Assembly (NCBI RefSeq): GCF_036825875.1
Contig: NZ_DAISXK010000002.1
Coordinates: 61,960-125,959 of the forward strand
Source: Paucihalobacter sp036825875
Lineage (GTDB): Bacteria; Bacteroidota; Bacteroidia; Flavobacteriales; Flavobacteriaceae
Direction of reading: 5' to 3'
DNA: 64,000 nucleotides
Shown here: positions 49,100 to 57,284 of the stretch, one piece after another
Layout: the number at the start of each line of letters is the position of its first letter
How positions within the stretch are numbered: position 1 is the first letter of the stretch
Notes under the pieces: model-generated
The model's database searches: none
Seen by the model: the letters and a program-made list of their open reading frames with translations, nothing else
What the model was told of the DNA's origin: nothing
Position numbers and translations under genes: made by a program

Positions 49100-49519
49100 A
49101 TGAACAATTTAAAATTCATAATTGCATTGCTTTTTGTCACTTCAGTTGCCTTTTCTCAAAATAGTGACTCCAAAACCGTGACGGTGCAAATAGACAACAT
49201 AAAAAACACCAAAGGTCAATTAGTAGTAGGTCTTTATAGTAATCCAGAAAGCTTTTTAAAAACACCTTCAAAAGGAGAAATTGTAAAAATAAAAGGCAGT
49301 AGCGCGACTGTTGTTTTCAAAAATGTGACTTCGGGAACTTATGCTGTTTCCTTATTTCATGATGAGAATAGCAATGAAAAATTAGATACTAATTTTATGG
49401 GTATTCCAAAAGAAAGTTTTGCATCTTCAAATAACGCCAAAGGATTTATGGGACCGCCAAAATGGGAAGATGCCAAATTTGAGGTCAAGGACAATTTCAC
49501 TGTGAAAATAAAATTTTAG
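49100..49519 (+). CDS. DUF2141 family exported protein
   Basis: A 139-residue periplasmic or surface protein. Signal peptide 1-19 (VTSVAFSQN). The DUF2141 beta-fold motif is readable as GQLVVGLYSNPESFL and YAVSLFHDENSNEKLDTNFMG, followed by PKESFASSNNAKG. Function is not known for the family. The sensor kinase gene starts 4 bases after the stop, so it may be cotranscribed with the 2TM signalling genes. Confidence 0.88.
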   Translation: MNNLKFIIALLFVTSVAFSQNSDSKTVTVQIDNIKNTKGQLVVGLYSNPESFLKTPSKGEIVKIKGSSATVVFKNVTSGTYAVSLFHDENSNEKLDTNFMGIPKESFASSNNAKGFMGPPKWEDAKFEVKDNFTVKIKF

Positions 49520-49523
49520 TTCC

Positions 49524-50879
49524 ATGAAAAAATTTTTGAAAGCCATAGTAACTGGAATATTTATAGGTTTTATCATTTTGGTTCTAGACCAAAGTATAAG
49601 ATATTTCAATACTGGAAGCTTAGAATGGAATGGTAAATTTTGGATTTATGTGATGTATTATATGTTATATTCAATTCCATTAACCTTAGTAAACACCTAT
49701 TATTTTGAACATTTAAATACAAAGGTAAATTGGGAGAAATATAAATCTTACAGACTTTCAATTGGTTTTTTTGGTTCTGTATTTATCACTTTAGTTACTA
49801 TATTTTTAGTTAGAATGTTCATTAAAGTCATTCTTGAAGGTGAAAATTTTCAAACATTCATTGCTGGTGAACAAATTGAGTATTATCTAGTTTCTCTGTT
49901 TATCACATTAATCATATCTTTATTTTTTCACGCTATTTATTTTTACAAAGAGTTACAAAAAAATAAAGTCAAGGAGCAACAGGTTATTGCTGGAACAGCA
50001 AGTGCTAAGTTTGATGCTTTAAAAAATCAATTAGACCCTCATTTCTTGTTTAATAGTTTGAACGTACTTACGAGTTTAATTGAGGAAAATCCTAATAATG
50101 CAATGAAATTTACCACAGCATTATCTAAGGTTTATCGATATGTTTTGGAGCAAAAAAATAAAGATCTCGTAACCGTTGATGAAGAACTAGATTTTGCGAG
50201 AACATATATGTTATTGCTAAAAATGAGGTTTGAAGATAGTGTCGTATTTGAAATACCAGAGAAATCTTCCAATCCAGAAAGTAAAGTAGTACCGTTATCA
50301 TTGCAGTTGTTGTTAGAAAATGCCGTAAAACACAATATAGTTACTACTCAAAAACCTCTTAAGATAAGAATATACGAAATTGGCAATAATTTAATAATAG
50401 AAAATAATTTACAACCAAAACAAATTTTAAAAAAGGGTAGTGGTGTTGGTTTAAGTAACATAAAACAGCGCTATCAAATTTTATCAACAAAACAAGTATT
50501 AATCAGTGAGCAATCAGGCAAATTTACTGTGAGTTTACCAATGCTCACAAAACAAATTAGTGTTATGAATACAAGCACCATCAATTCAGGAAGCATAGAT
50601 GATCGCTATGTTAGGGCACGCAAACGCGTTGAGGCTTTAAAGGAGTTTTATTACAACCTTATTTCGTATGTTATTGTAATACCAATTTTATTTTTAATAT
50701 GGTATAAATTTACACCACATGTGATACAATGGTTTTGGTTTCCAATGATAGGTTGGGGAATTAGTGTAGTGTTCCAAGCATATACCGTTTTTGTTGATAA
50801 AGGCGCTTTTGGAGCCAATTGGGAACAAAGAAAGATTGAAGAATTTATGAAACAAGAGCAAAGAAATAAATACAACTAA
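49524..50879 (+). CDS. LytS-type sensor histidine kinase with C-terminal 2TM domain
   Basis: A 451-residue inner-membrane protein. Four membrane segments occupy about 8-140. The His_kinase domain follows, with the phospho-acceptor His173 in LDPHFLFNSLN, then an ATPase domain with LLLENAVKHN and the glycine motif KGSGVGLSNIKQRY. After the kinase (about 355-450) comes a 2TM domain: DDRYVRARKRVEALKEFYY, two membrane segments, and NWEQRKIEEFM. The C-terminal fusion repeats the layout of the two small proteins encoded next. The partner is almost surely the LytTR regulator at the end of the run. The signal sensed is unknown. Confidence 0.93.
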   Translation: MKKFLKAIVTGIFIGFIILVLDQSIRYFNTGSLEWNGKFWIYVMYYMLYSIPLTLVNTYYFEHLNTKVNWEKYKSYRLSIGFFGSVFITLVTIFLVRMFIKVILEGENFQTFIAGEQIEYYLVSLFITLIISLFFHAIYFYKELQKNKVKEQQVIAGTASAKFDALKNQLDPHFLFNSLNVLTSLIEENPNNAMKFTTALSKVYRYVLEQKNKDLVTVDEELDFARTYMLLLKMRFEDSVVFEIPEKSSNPESKVVPLSLQLLLENAVKHNIVTTQKPLKIRIYEIGNNLIIENNLQPKQILKKGSGVGLSNIKQRYQILSTKQVLISEQSGKFTVSLPMLTKQISVMNTSTINSGSIDDRYVRARKRVEALKEFYYNLISYVIVIPILFLIWYKFTPHVIQWFWFPMIGWGISVVFQAYTVFVDKGAFGANWEQRKIEEFMKQEQRNKYN

Positions 50880-50890
50880 ATCAAAAAATC

Positions 50891-51214
50891 ATGGAAGTAA
50901 TTGATAGAATTACGTATTTAAAAGCCAAGCATAGAGTAGAACAAATTAAAAGTTTTTACACTCATATTTTAGTGTATGCGGTCGTCAATTTATTTATAAT
51001 TACGGCCAAAATTCTCAACAACCTAAGTAATGGTGAGACCTTTGAGCAGGCTTTTTATGACTTAAGCACCTTTATGGTTGCTATGATCTGGGGAATTTTT
51101 GTACTTATGCATATATTTTATGTCTTTGTTTTACCTTTTCTTTTAGGTAAAAACTGGGAGATCAATAAAATTGAAGCTTTGATGAATGATGAATTACAAA
51201 ACGATGTAAACTAA
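50891..51214 (+). CDS. 2TM domain protein (first stand-alone copy)
   Basis: A 107-residue protein consisting of a 2TM domain (PF13239-like): an amphipathic start YLKAKHRVEQIKSFYTHIL, two membrane segments (about 25-45 and 65-90) and the conserved exit LLGKNWEINKIEALM. It lies 11 bases after the kinase gene, whose C-terminus has the same fold. Likely a membrane partner or accessory of the kinase; role unproven. Confidence 0.9.
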   Translation: MEVIDRITYLKAKHRVEQIKSFYTHILVYAVVNLFIITAKILNNLSNGETFEQAFYDLSTFMVAMIWGIFVLMHIFYVFVLPFLLGKNWEINKIEALMNDELQNDVN

Positions 51215-51233
51215 CTTAATCAACAATAATCAA

Positions 51234-51560
51234 ATGAAAACAATTGATGACAATTTTAATTCCGATTTTAGAAAGGAAGAAGCGTATTTAAGAGCCAAGA
51301 AAAAAGTAGATAATATGATTGGTTTTTACTGGCATTTAGCAGTATACGTAGTGGTAAATGTATTTTTAATCATATTAGTAGGATCCAACAATAACGAAGG
51401 ATTTTGGAGTTTTGGAACTTTTGCTACACCAATGTTTTGGGCTATTGGTTTGATTTTTCACTTTTTGGGTGTTTTTGGTCCAGACTTTTTCTTCGGAAAA
51501 AATTGGGAACAGAAAAAAGTGAAAGAATATATGGATAAAGAAAAACAAGGTTGGGAATAA
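51234..51560 (+). CDS. 2TM domain protein (second stand-alone copy)
   Basis: A 108-residue 2TM-domain protein with the same plan: EEAYLRAKKKVDNMIGFYWH, two membrane segments, and FFGKNWEQKKVKEYM. It lies 19 bases after its paralogue and 17 bases before the response regulator, inside one apparent operon. Sequence similarity between the three 2TM copies suggests local duplication. Function unknown. Confidence 0.9.
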   Translation: MKTIDDNFNSDFRKEEAYLRAKKKVDNMIGFYWHLAVYVVVNVFLIILVGSNNNEGFWSFGTFATPMFWAIGLIFHFLGVFGPDFFFGKNWEQKKVKEYMDKEKQGWE

Positions 51561-51577
51561 CACATTTTAAAGAAAAA

Positions 51578-52336
51578 ATGACGGTAATTATAATAGAAGA
51601 CGAAAAACCTGCAGCAAGAAGATTGGAAAGAATGCTCAATAAAATTGACATTGAAGTAAGTACAATGTTGCATTCTGTTGAAGAATCGCTTAATTGGTTC
51701 CAAAAAAACAAACATCCAGATTTAATTTTCTTAGATATTCAGCTTAGTGACGGCTTGTCGTTTGAAATATTTGAGGTTATCGATGTAAAATCTGCCATAA
51801 TTTTTACCACTGCTTATGATGAATATGCCCTGCAAGCTTTTAAACTTAATAGCATTGATTATCTTTTAAAACCTATCGATGACATTGATTTAAAAAAAGC
51901 CGTCGATAAATTTAATTCACGAAATTCTAGTCAAAATCAGTTAATGGCAGTAGATTTTAACGATATCAAAAATTTACTCATCAATCCTGTAGAACGTCCT
52001 TACAAGAAACGATTTGCTGTTAAAGTTGGTCAACATATTAAGTTGATAAATATTGAAGAAATTGAATGTTTCTATAGCGAGAACAAAGGGACTTACGCCT
52101 TTACCAACGACGGTAGGAGTCATTTATTAGACTGTACCTTAGAAGAATTAGAGACTGAATTATCACCAAGTATTTTTTTTAGAACAAACCGTAAGTTTTT
52201 TGTGAATGTCAATGCTATTAAAGATATGGTTAGCTATACTAATTCGCGCATTCAGGTAAAATTAACATCTTACAACTTTGAAGATATAATAGTTGCTAGA
52301 GAGCGTGTCAAAGATTTCAAAGACTGGCTAGAATAG
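51578..52336 (+). CDS. LytTR-type response regulator
   Basis: A 252-residue DNA-binding regulator starting at ATG 51578 (MTVIIIEDEKPAARRL); an upstream in-frame ATG is too early for the receiver domain. The receiver carries acidic residues Glu7/Asp8, phospho-acceptor Asp53 in LIFLDIQLSDG, the Thr of FTTAYDEY and the Lys of YLLKPID. The LytTR domain (about 148-250) shows FAVKVGQHIKLINIEEIECFY and FFRTNRKFFVNVNAI. It should be phosphorylated by the LytS-type kinase three genes upstream; targets unknown. Confidence 0.95.
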   Translation: MTVIIIEDEKPAARRLERMLNKIDIEVSTMLHSVEESLNWFQKNKHPDLIFLDIQLSDGLSFEIFEVIDVKSAIIFTTAYDEYALQAFKLNSIDYLLKPIDDIDLKKAVDKFNSRNSSQNQLMAVDFNDIKNLLINPVERPYKKRFAVKVGQHIKLINIEEIECFYSENKGTYAFTNDGRSHLLDCTLEELETELSPSIFFRTNRKFFVNVNAIKDMVSYTNSRIQVKLTSYNFEDIIVARERVKDFKDWLE

Positions 52337-52376
52337 TATCGGATAATGTAAATTATGTAACCATCCGATAATTTTG

Positions 52377-52384
52377 TATATTTG
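52377..52384 (+). promoter_or_regulatory. -7 box of the Fic gene, abutting the start codon
   Basis: TATATTTG is a full match and ends 4 bases before the GTG at 52389. It supports GTG over the TTG at 52374, which would lie upstream of the transcription start, and predicts a leaderless mRNA. Confidence 0.5.
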
Positions 52385-52388
52385 TGGT

Positions 52389-53339
52389 GTGAAAACAATT
52401 AATGTTACATACCGTCAAGAATTAGCATCCACTTTTCAACGTTTGTTCGAGAAAAGAGACGCTTTGGTTTCGCTTAGACCGTTTTCGCAGGCTGCCTTAA
52501 AAAGTATTCAAGAGTCTTTACTTATTGAATGGACGTACAATTCAAACAGTATTGAAGGCAACACTTTAAATTTGAGAGAAACTCAAATGGTGCTTCAACA
52601 CGGCGTCACCATAAAAGGCAAATCACTTAAAGAGCATTTTGAAGCTAAAAATCATGAAGATGCCATAAACAAGTTGTTTAAGCTTGTACGTCCTAATTAT
52701 GTTTTAAACTCAAAAGATGTTCTAGATTTACACAGTTTGGTACTTAGAGCTATTGAACAAGATTTTGCTGGCAGGTTGCGCAATGCAGCAGTTCGTATTG
52801 CGGGTGCTAATTTTATTCCGCCAAACGCAACCAAAGTTTATGATTTACTCGAGGAGTTAATTTTATTTGTAAATAACAACCCTCAGCATTTAAATGCAAT
52901 AGAGTTAGCTACGGTATTTCACCATGAGTTTGTTTATATCCATCCTTTTTTTGATGGTAATGGTCGTACAGTGCGTTTGGTAATGAATTTACTTCTTATG
53001 AAAGAAGGTTTTCCGCCAGCTATAATTTTGGCTAACGATCGTAAAAAATATTATTCAGCTTTAAATATGGCAAATAAGGGTCAATTTGATAAACTTATGT
53101 TATTAGTTTGCCAAACTCTTGAGCGTAGTTTAAATATTTATTTAAGTGCTTTTCCAGATACGCATCATAATTATCAAAGTATTTCTGATGTTGCCAATGA
53201 GCCTGATATACCTTATAGTCAAGAATATATCAGTTTGCTTGCGCGACAAGGAAAAATTGATGCACACAAGGAAGGAAGGAATTGGGTAACTACAAAAACT
53301 GCGGTGCTCAATTATATAAGTAATGTGGGTAGTAATTAA
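52389..53339 (+). CDS. Fic family protein (class II, self-inhibited)
   Basis: Transfers AMP or a related group to target proteins. GTG 52389 gives 316 residues starting MKTINVTYRQEL. The Fic motif is HPFFDGNGRTVR (His185 to Arg196), complete with catalytic His and the phosphate-binding loop. Upstream, SNSIEG (52-57) matches the (S/T)xxxE(G/N) inhibitory helix that blocks the active site in cis, so this is a class II enzyme rather than an antitoxin-controlled toxin. A C-terminal winged-helix-like segment (DIPYSQEYISLLARQGKIDA) may bind DNA or protein. It converges on the LETM1-related gene with two bases between stops. Confidence 0.93.
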   Translation: MKTINVTYRQELASTFQRLFEKRDALVSLRPFSQAALKSIQESLLIEWTYNSNSIEGNTLNLRETQMVLQHGVTIKGKSLKEHFEAKNHEDAINKLFKLVRPNYVLNSKDVLDLHSLVLRAIEQDFAGRLRNAAVRIAGANFIPPNATKVYDLLEELILFVNNNPQHLNAIELATVFHHEFVYIHPFFDGNGRTVRLVMNLLLMKEGFPPAIILANDRKKYYSALNMANKGQFDKLMLLVCQTLERSLNIYLSAFPDTHHNYQSISDVANEPDIPYSQEYISLLARQGKIDAHKEGRNWVTTKTAVLNYISNVGSN

Positions 53340-53341
53340 GC

Positions 53342-54517
53342 TTATTCTTCAATTCTATTATCATCAAATGCTGATGGTAACAATTTGGGGATAAGCTTTA
53401 TTACTAATGGCAAGAGTAGCATCCCACCTGGCAGAATAAAAATAGCCAAACTTGGGATAGTTTTAAATATGTCTAATAATTGTACTTGAAGCCTTTTTTG
53501 TTCTTCGTCTGTGAGCTTACGTTGTGTTGATTGAGACAAAATCCACAATACGTCTTTGCTCTGTTTTAATTCTTTCTGTAGTCGTTTACTATTTCGTCTA
53601 ATTAATTTTACAACTAATTTAGTTGAATTATTGTAAAAGCTATGTACTAAATTTTTCGAGTGTAAAAAGGCCACTTTATCTTTGTAATTATTGTAAAATT
53701 GGTTTATTTCAATAACCGATTCAGCAACGATGCTTTTTGATAAGGCTAAATCAATTGTTAGCTTAGTTAAAAAAGTGTGTTCGGTTGCATCAATTCTCTG
53801 GTCACTCCACGCTGTCATGCAAACCATATCAATTAAGTAAAATCTTTCTAAATCATTTTTCAACAATTCAATAGCTTCTTCGTAACTTAATTTAATATCA
53901 TCACGATACCGCAACGAAGCTTCAAATAACTTCATTAAACTTAGGTCGTATTCAGTTTTTTTTGGTTTCAAATTAAAGACCATAAAAACAGTCATTTCAA
54001 TAATTGATTCAACGCGTTTGGTATAGGTTGAGATTTCTGTGTTTGATTTTAAAAATTGTTCATAAGCAAGGATATCTACAAATAATAAACCATTAATTGT
54101 AAAATAGTTAAAGCTTTTAGTGATTACATTGCTGTCAATATGTATTCGTCTATCTATAATTTTTTCAAGTAAAGAAAGATTTTCTTTTGCATTAATAAGT
54201 TCATTTAAAAATGACGTTTTATAAGCTTTGTTGGATTTGTAAAAAGCAATAACAGATTCGGTAAAAGATGATTTATTCTGATTGAAATTGGTATATATAT
54301 AATAGAATGAAAACCAGAGATTAATTTTGCAAATTTCTTCTTCGGTCAATTCGCTGGTTTTGATATCACTGCCTAAAGCTGCGATATTACTTCCATATAT
54401 AAAGCCTGATTTTCTTAATTCAAAATAAAATTCGTGCAAAGGCAAATTCCATAACAAGCTGTATTGTTCGGTTTTATTTAAAAGCAAATTTAACCAGCCA
54501 TTTGCTGATGGATTCAT
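53342..54517 (-). CDS. LETM1-related protein
   Basis: A 391-residue protein of a family annotated in Flavobacteriaceae as LETM1-related biofilm-associated. The first about 330 residues are helical and have no other recognisable domain. The C-terminal FKTIPSLAIFILPGGMLLLPLVIKLIPKLLPSAF resembles the membrane-proximal entry of the LETM1 domain, with Pro-rich turns and one strong hydrophobic segment. LETM1 of mitochondria is tied to cation exchange and ribosome binding; whether this bacterial form does either is unknown. Confidence is in the family, not the role. Confidence 0.78.
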   Translation of the reverse strand: MNPSANGWLNLLLNKTEQYSLLWNLPLHEFYFELRKSGFIYGSNIAALGSDIKTSELTEEEICKINLWFSFYYIYTNFNQNKSSFTESVIAFYKSNKAYKTSFLNELINAKENLSLLEKIIDRRIHIDSNVITKSFNYFTINGLLFVDILAYEQFLKSNTEISTYTKRVESIIEMTVFMVFNLKPKKTEYDLSLMKLFEASLRYRDDIKLSYEEAIELLKNDLERFYLIDMVCMTAWSDQRIDATEHTFLTKLTIDLALSKSIVAESVIEINQFYNNYKDKVAFLHSKNLVHSFYNNSTKLVVKLIRRNSKRLQKELKQSKDVLWILSQSTQRKLTDEEQKRLQVQLLDIFKTIPSLAIFILPGGMLLLPLVIKLIPKLLPSAFDDNRIEE

Positions 54518-54658
54518 AAAATAAATTTTTGAGTAAAGATACTTTTTATGCCTTAAAAATACTTTTTTAAAAAAACTTTTAAAAAAGTAAAACCGCTCCT
54601 AACATAAATGCGTAGATAGAGAAACAAAAACAATAAATATTTAAAAACAAATTTAATT

Positions 54659-55315
54659 ATGATGAAAAGAACAAAAATTTTCGCTGCAATTGCCATTCTG
54701 AGCGTTACAACATTTGTAGTAATTGCTGCAGACCACATTGATGCTCCAGGAGTTCAAGGTAGTAGTAGTGATATTACCGATCTTTACGCCTTTCAAGGTG
54801 AAGACAACAATAATTTAGTGTTTGTTGCAAATTTACAGGGCTTGTTAAGTCCTTCAGCTACCTCATCAGCTTCATTTGATGAAAATGTACTAATTGAATT
54901 TAAAATTGATACCAATGGTGACAATGTTGAAGATTTGGTGATACAAGCTATTCCTAGAGATGGCGTAATGTATTTCTTTGGACCTATTGCTCCGTCTCAA
55001 ACTGGTTTAAGCAGCACAATTATGGCTGATGCCGCTATGAGAAATCAGGTTAACATTACTTCTTATGGTCAGTCGGCTATTATAGAGAATGCCAACGGTA
55101 TGAAGTTTTTTGCTGGTCCAAGAGATGATCCATTTTTCTTTGATTTTGCTCAGTATAGCGCCATTATAAATGGTGAAGCTTCAGGATTTAACAATCCAGG
55201 TTCAGACACTTTTGCTGGTACAAATGTGCTTTCAGTAGTGGTTGAAGTGCCAAAATCAATGATTGGTGGTTCAGGAACTATTAATACATGGGTAACAACT
55301 AATAGAAAACAATAA
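54659..55315 (+). CDS. DUF4331 family protein, N-terminal half
   Basis: A 218-residue exported protein: signal peptide ending in FVVIAADHIDAPG, then DITDLYAFQGEDNNNLVFVAN, the usual start of DUF4331 proteins. It holds FKIDTNGDNVEDLVIQ and FFAGPRDDPFFFDFAQY, and ends at VVVEVPKSMIGGSGTINTWVTT. Full-length DUF4331 proteins continue past this point with a GRPLADDVI-like section; here that section is in the next gene. The family is exported and its function unknown. The gene is probably cotranscribed with 55340-55903. Confidence 0.88.
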   Translation: MMKRTKIFAAIAILSVTTFVVIAADHIDAPGVQGSSSDITDLYAFQGEDNNNLVFVANLQGLLSPSATSSASFDENVLIEFKIDTNGDNVEDLVIQAIPRDGVMYFFGPIAPSQTGLSSTIMADAAMRNQVNITSYGQSAIIENANGMKFFAGPRDDPFFFDFAQYSAIINGEASGFNNPGSDTFAGTNVLSVVVEVPKSMIGGSGTINTWVTTNRKQ

Positions 55316-55339
55316 ATAATTTTAAAAAATATAAAACAA

Positions 55340-55903
55340 ATGAAAAACCAAATAATAAAAATAGTAATGGTAACTGCAGTATTGTCTTTCACGGCTTTTA
55401 ATTGCAGTAATGATGATGATAATGGACCAACAGGACCAACAGGACCTAACTTTACTGGTACATTTATTCAAGAAGATCAAATAGGAAGACCGGCTGTAAA
55501 CACGGTATTTGTATCGTCAGGAAGCAAAGACGCTTTTAATATGACAATTCCGTCTCAGCAAAATGCAGCTTTTCAATCTATGTTTCAAACAAATCTAGAA
55601 AATTTGAGCCCAGCATATAATACCCCAACCGATGCCAATGCGCTTGGTTTAACGGCTGCTCAGTTTACTGGTTTGTTAGCTACGGATGTTTTAAATGTTA
55701 GTTTAGATGGTACCACCACATTTTTTGATGGTGCGAACGTACTTACAGGCAGAGCTTTGGCCGATGACGTAATTTCAACCGAATTACTATTAATTTTTGG
55801 TGGCGAAGACGGTACTGAAAACCCAGGATTTTCCTCGGACAATGTCATGTCAAACGATAAGGCATTTTTAACATCTTTCCCTTATTTAGCTACACCTTGG
55901 TAG
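55340..55903 (+). CDS. DUF4331 family protein, C-terminal half, lipoprotein with collagen-like linker
   Basis: A 187-residue lipoprotein: signal peptide with Cys22 in FTAFNCSNDDDN, then a GPTGPTGP linker. The body carries FIQEDQIGRPAVNTVFV and VLTGRALADDVISTELLLIFGG and ends FLTSFPYLATPW, all C-terminal DUF4331 features. It starts 24 bases after the N-terminal half and has its own export signal, so the domain is split between a soluble exported protein and a membrane-anchored one. A very strong hairpin follows. Confidence 0.86.
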   Translation: MKNQIIKIVMVTAVLSFTAFNCSNDDDNGPTGPTGPNFTGTFIQEDQIGRPAVNTVFVSSGSKDAFNMTIPSQQNAAFQSMFQTNLENLSPAYNTPTDANALGLTAAQFTGLLATDVLNVSLDGTTTFFDGANVLTGRALADDVISTELLLIFGGEDGTENPGFSSDNVMSNDKAFLTSFPYLATPW

Positions 55904-55922
55904 AACCTACTGCCATATTATA

Positions 55923-55962
55923 ATTCTGAAATGGTGTTCAAGGCACCATTTCAGAATATTTT
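55923..55962 (+). terminator. intrinsic terminator after the DUF4331 pair
   Basis: Perfect 14-base stem ATTCTGAAATGGTG / CACCATTTCAGAAT with loop TTCAAGG, followed by ATTTT. It separates the DUF4331 genes from the TPR and TonB genes. Confidence 0.9.
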
Positions 55963-55992
55963 AAAACTCAAAAACTTTAAAAACTCAAAATC

Positions 55993-57276
55993 ATGAAATT
56001 TAATTTAAATCTCGTATTATTCTCTTGTCTTATCGTAATAACAAGTTGTAATCAAAAAGTAACGAATCAAGAGGATTATGTTCTATACTTGAATACTGAC
56101 GTCAATCCAGATATTGAAATTTTACAGAAAGATATTCAATTTTGGTCCGATAAATTAACGGCAGAACCAACTCAATTTCCTTACTTAATCAAGCGCAGTG
56201 GTGTTTATGCCCAGTTGTTTAGTTTAACAGGAGACATTTCATTCCTTATAAAAGCAGAAGATGACGGCTATAAAGCGAATGACATTACTAACTTCAACAA
56301 TGTTAGTTATTTAAAAACATTAGCGAGAATTTACATTTCGCAACACAAATTTAAAGAAGCACTTAGCTTACTTCAAAAAGCAGAACAAATCGGTGATCAA
56401 TTAAGCGGTACTCAAAAAATGTTGTTTGACGTACATTTAGAATTGGGTAACAGTGTAATTGCCGAATCTTATCTCAAGAAAATTAAAAACAATGCAGATT
56501 TTGACTTTCTAATCAGAATGGCAAAATTCAAAGACCATGAAGGCGATCTTAGCAGCGCAATTACCTACATGGAAAAAGCAAAAACAATTGCAGATGCTTC
56601 AGGCTTAAAAGGTATCAAACAATGGGCCTATACCAATCTTGCCGATTTTTACGGGCACGATGGGCGCATTTCAGATTCATATAACTATTTTTTAAAGGCT
56701 TTACAATTAGACCCTAACGATGCCTATGCAAAAAAGGGTATCGCCTGGATTGCTTATTCCAATGATAAAAACACCAATGAGGCTATAAGAATTCTAAATA
56801 GCATTTTAAAATATCACCGAGCACCAGAATATTATCTTTTGCTATCTGAAGTTGCTGAACATGCTGAAAACAGCATTATGGCAAATGTTGCATTAGAAAA
56901 TTATAATAAACTTTTAGAAAATAAAAGCTATGGCGATATGTATAACAAATACCAAATTCTCATACTTGCAGACCAAAAAGATGGTAAGGAAAAGGCTTTA
57001 GAATTAGCGAAGATAGAAGTAGAGAACAGGCCAACGGCTGAATCTTATTTTCTGTTAGCTTGCAGTCATTTTCAAAATGGAGCTATAGAAAAAGCTAAAA
57101 GTATTGCACTAGAATATGTAGATGGCAAAACATCAGAACCTGAAGTTTTATATCATTTGGCTGAAATTTACAAAGCCAATGGTGATAAGGATCGTGTTAA
57201 ACCTATTAAAAAAGAATTAATTGGTAGCCTATATGAACTAGGACCGCAAATGGCCACAAAGATTAACCAACTATAA
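55993..57276 (+). CDS. TPR-repeat lipoprotein
   Basis: A 427-residue lipoprotein with Cys19 in IVITSCNQ. About 8-10 tetratricopeptide-like helical hairpins fill the rest, for example FKEALSLLQKAEQIGDQL, LSSAITYMEKAKTIADAS and SDSYNYFLKALQLDPNDAYAKKG. It lies 8 bases before the TonB receptor gene, so the two form a unit. A surface or periplasmic scaffold role is likely; it is not a SusD protein. Confidence 0.88.
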   Translation: MKFNLNLVLFSCLIVITSCNQKVTNQEDYVLYLNTDVNPDIEILQKDIQFWSDKLTAEPTQFPYLIKRSGVYAQLFSLTGDISFLIKAEDDGYKANDITNFNNVSYLKTLARIYISQHKFKEALSLLQKAEQIGDQLSGTQKMLFDVHLELGNSVIAESYLKKIKNNADFDFLIRMAKFKDHEGDLSSAITYMEKAKTIADASGLKGIKQWAYTNLADFYGHDGRISDSYNYFLKALQLDPNDAYAKKGIAWIAYSNDKNTNEAIRILNSILKYHRAPEYYLLLSEVAEHAENSIMANVALENYNKLLENKSYGDMYNKYQILILADQKDGKEKALELAKIEVENRPTAESYFLLACSHFQNGAIEKAKSIALEYVDGKTSEPEVLYHLAEIYKANGDKDRVKPIKKELIGSLYELGPQMATKINQL

Positions 57277-57284
57277 TATTTAAA

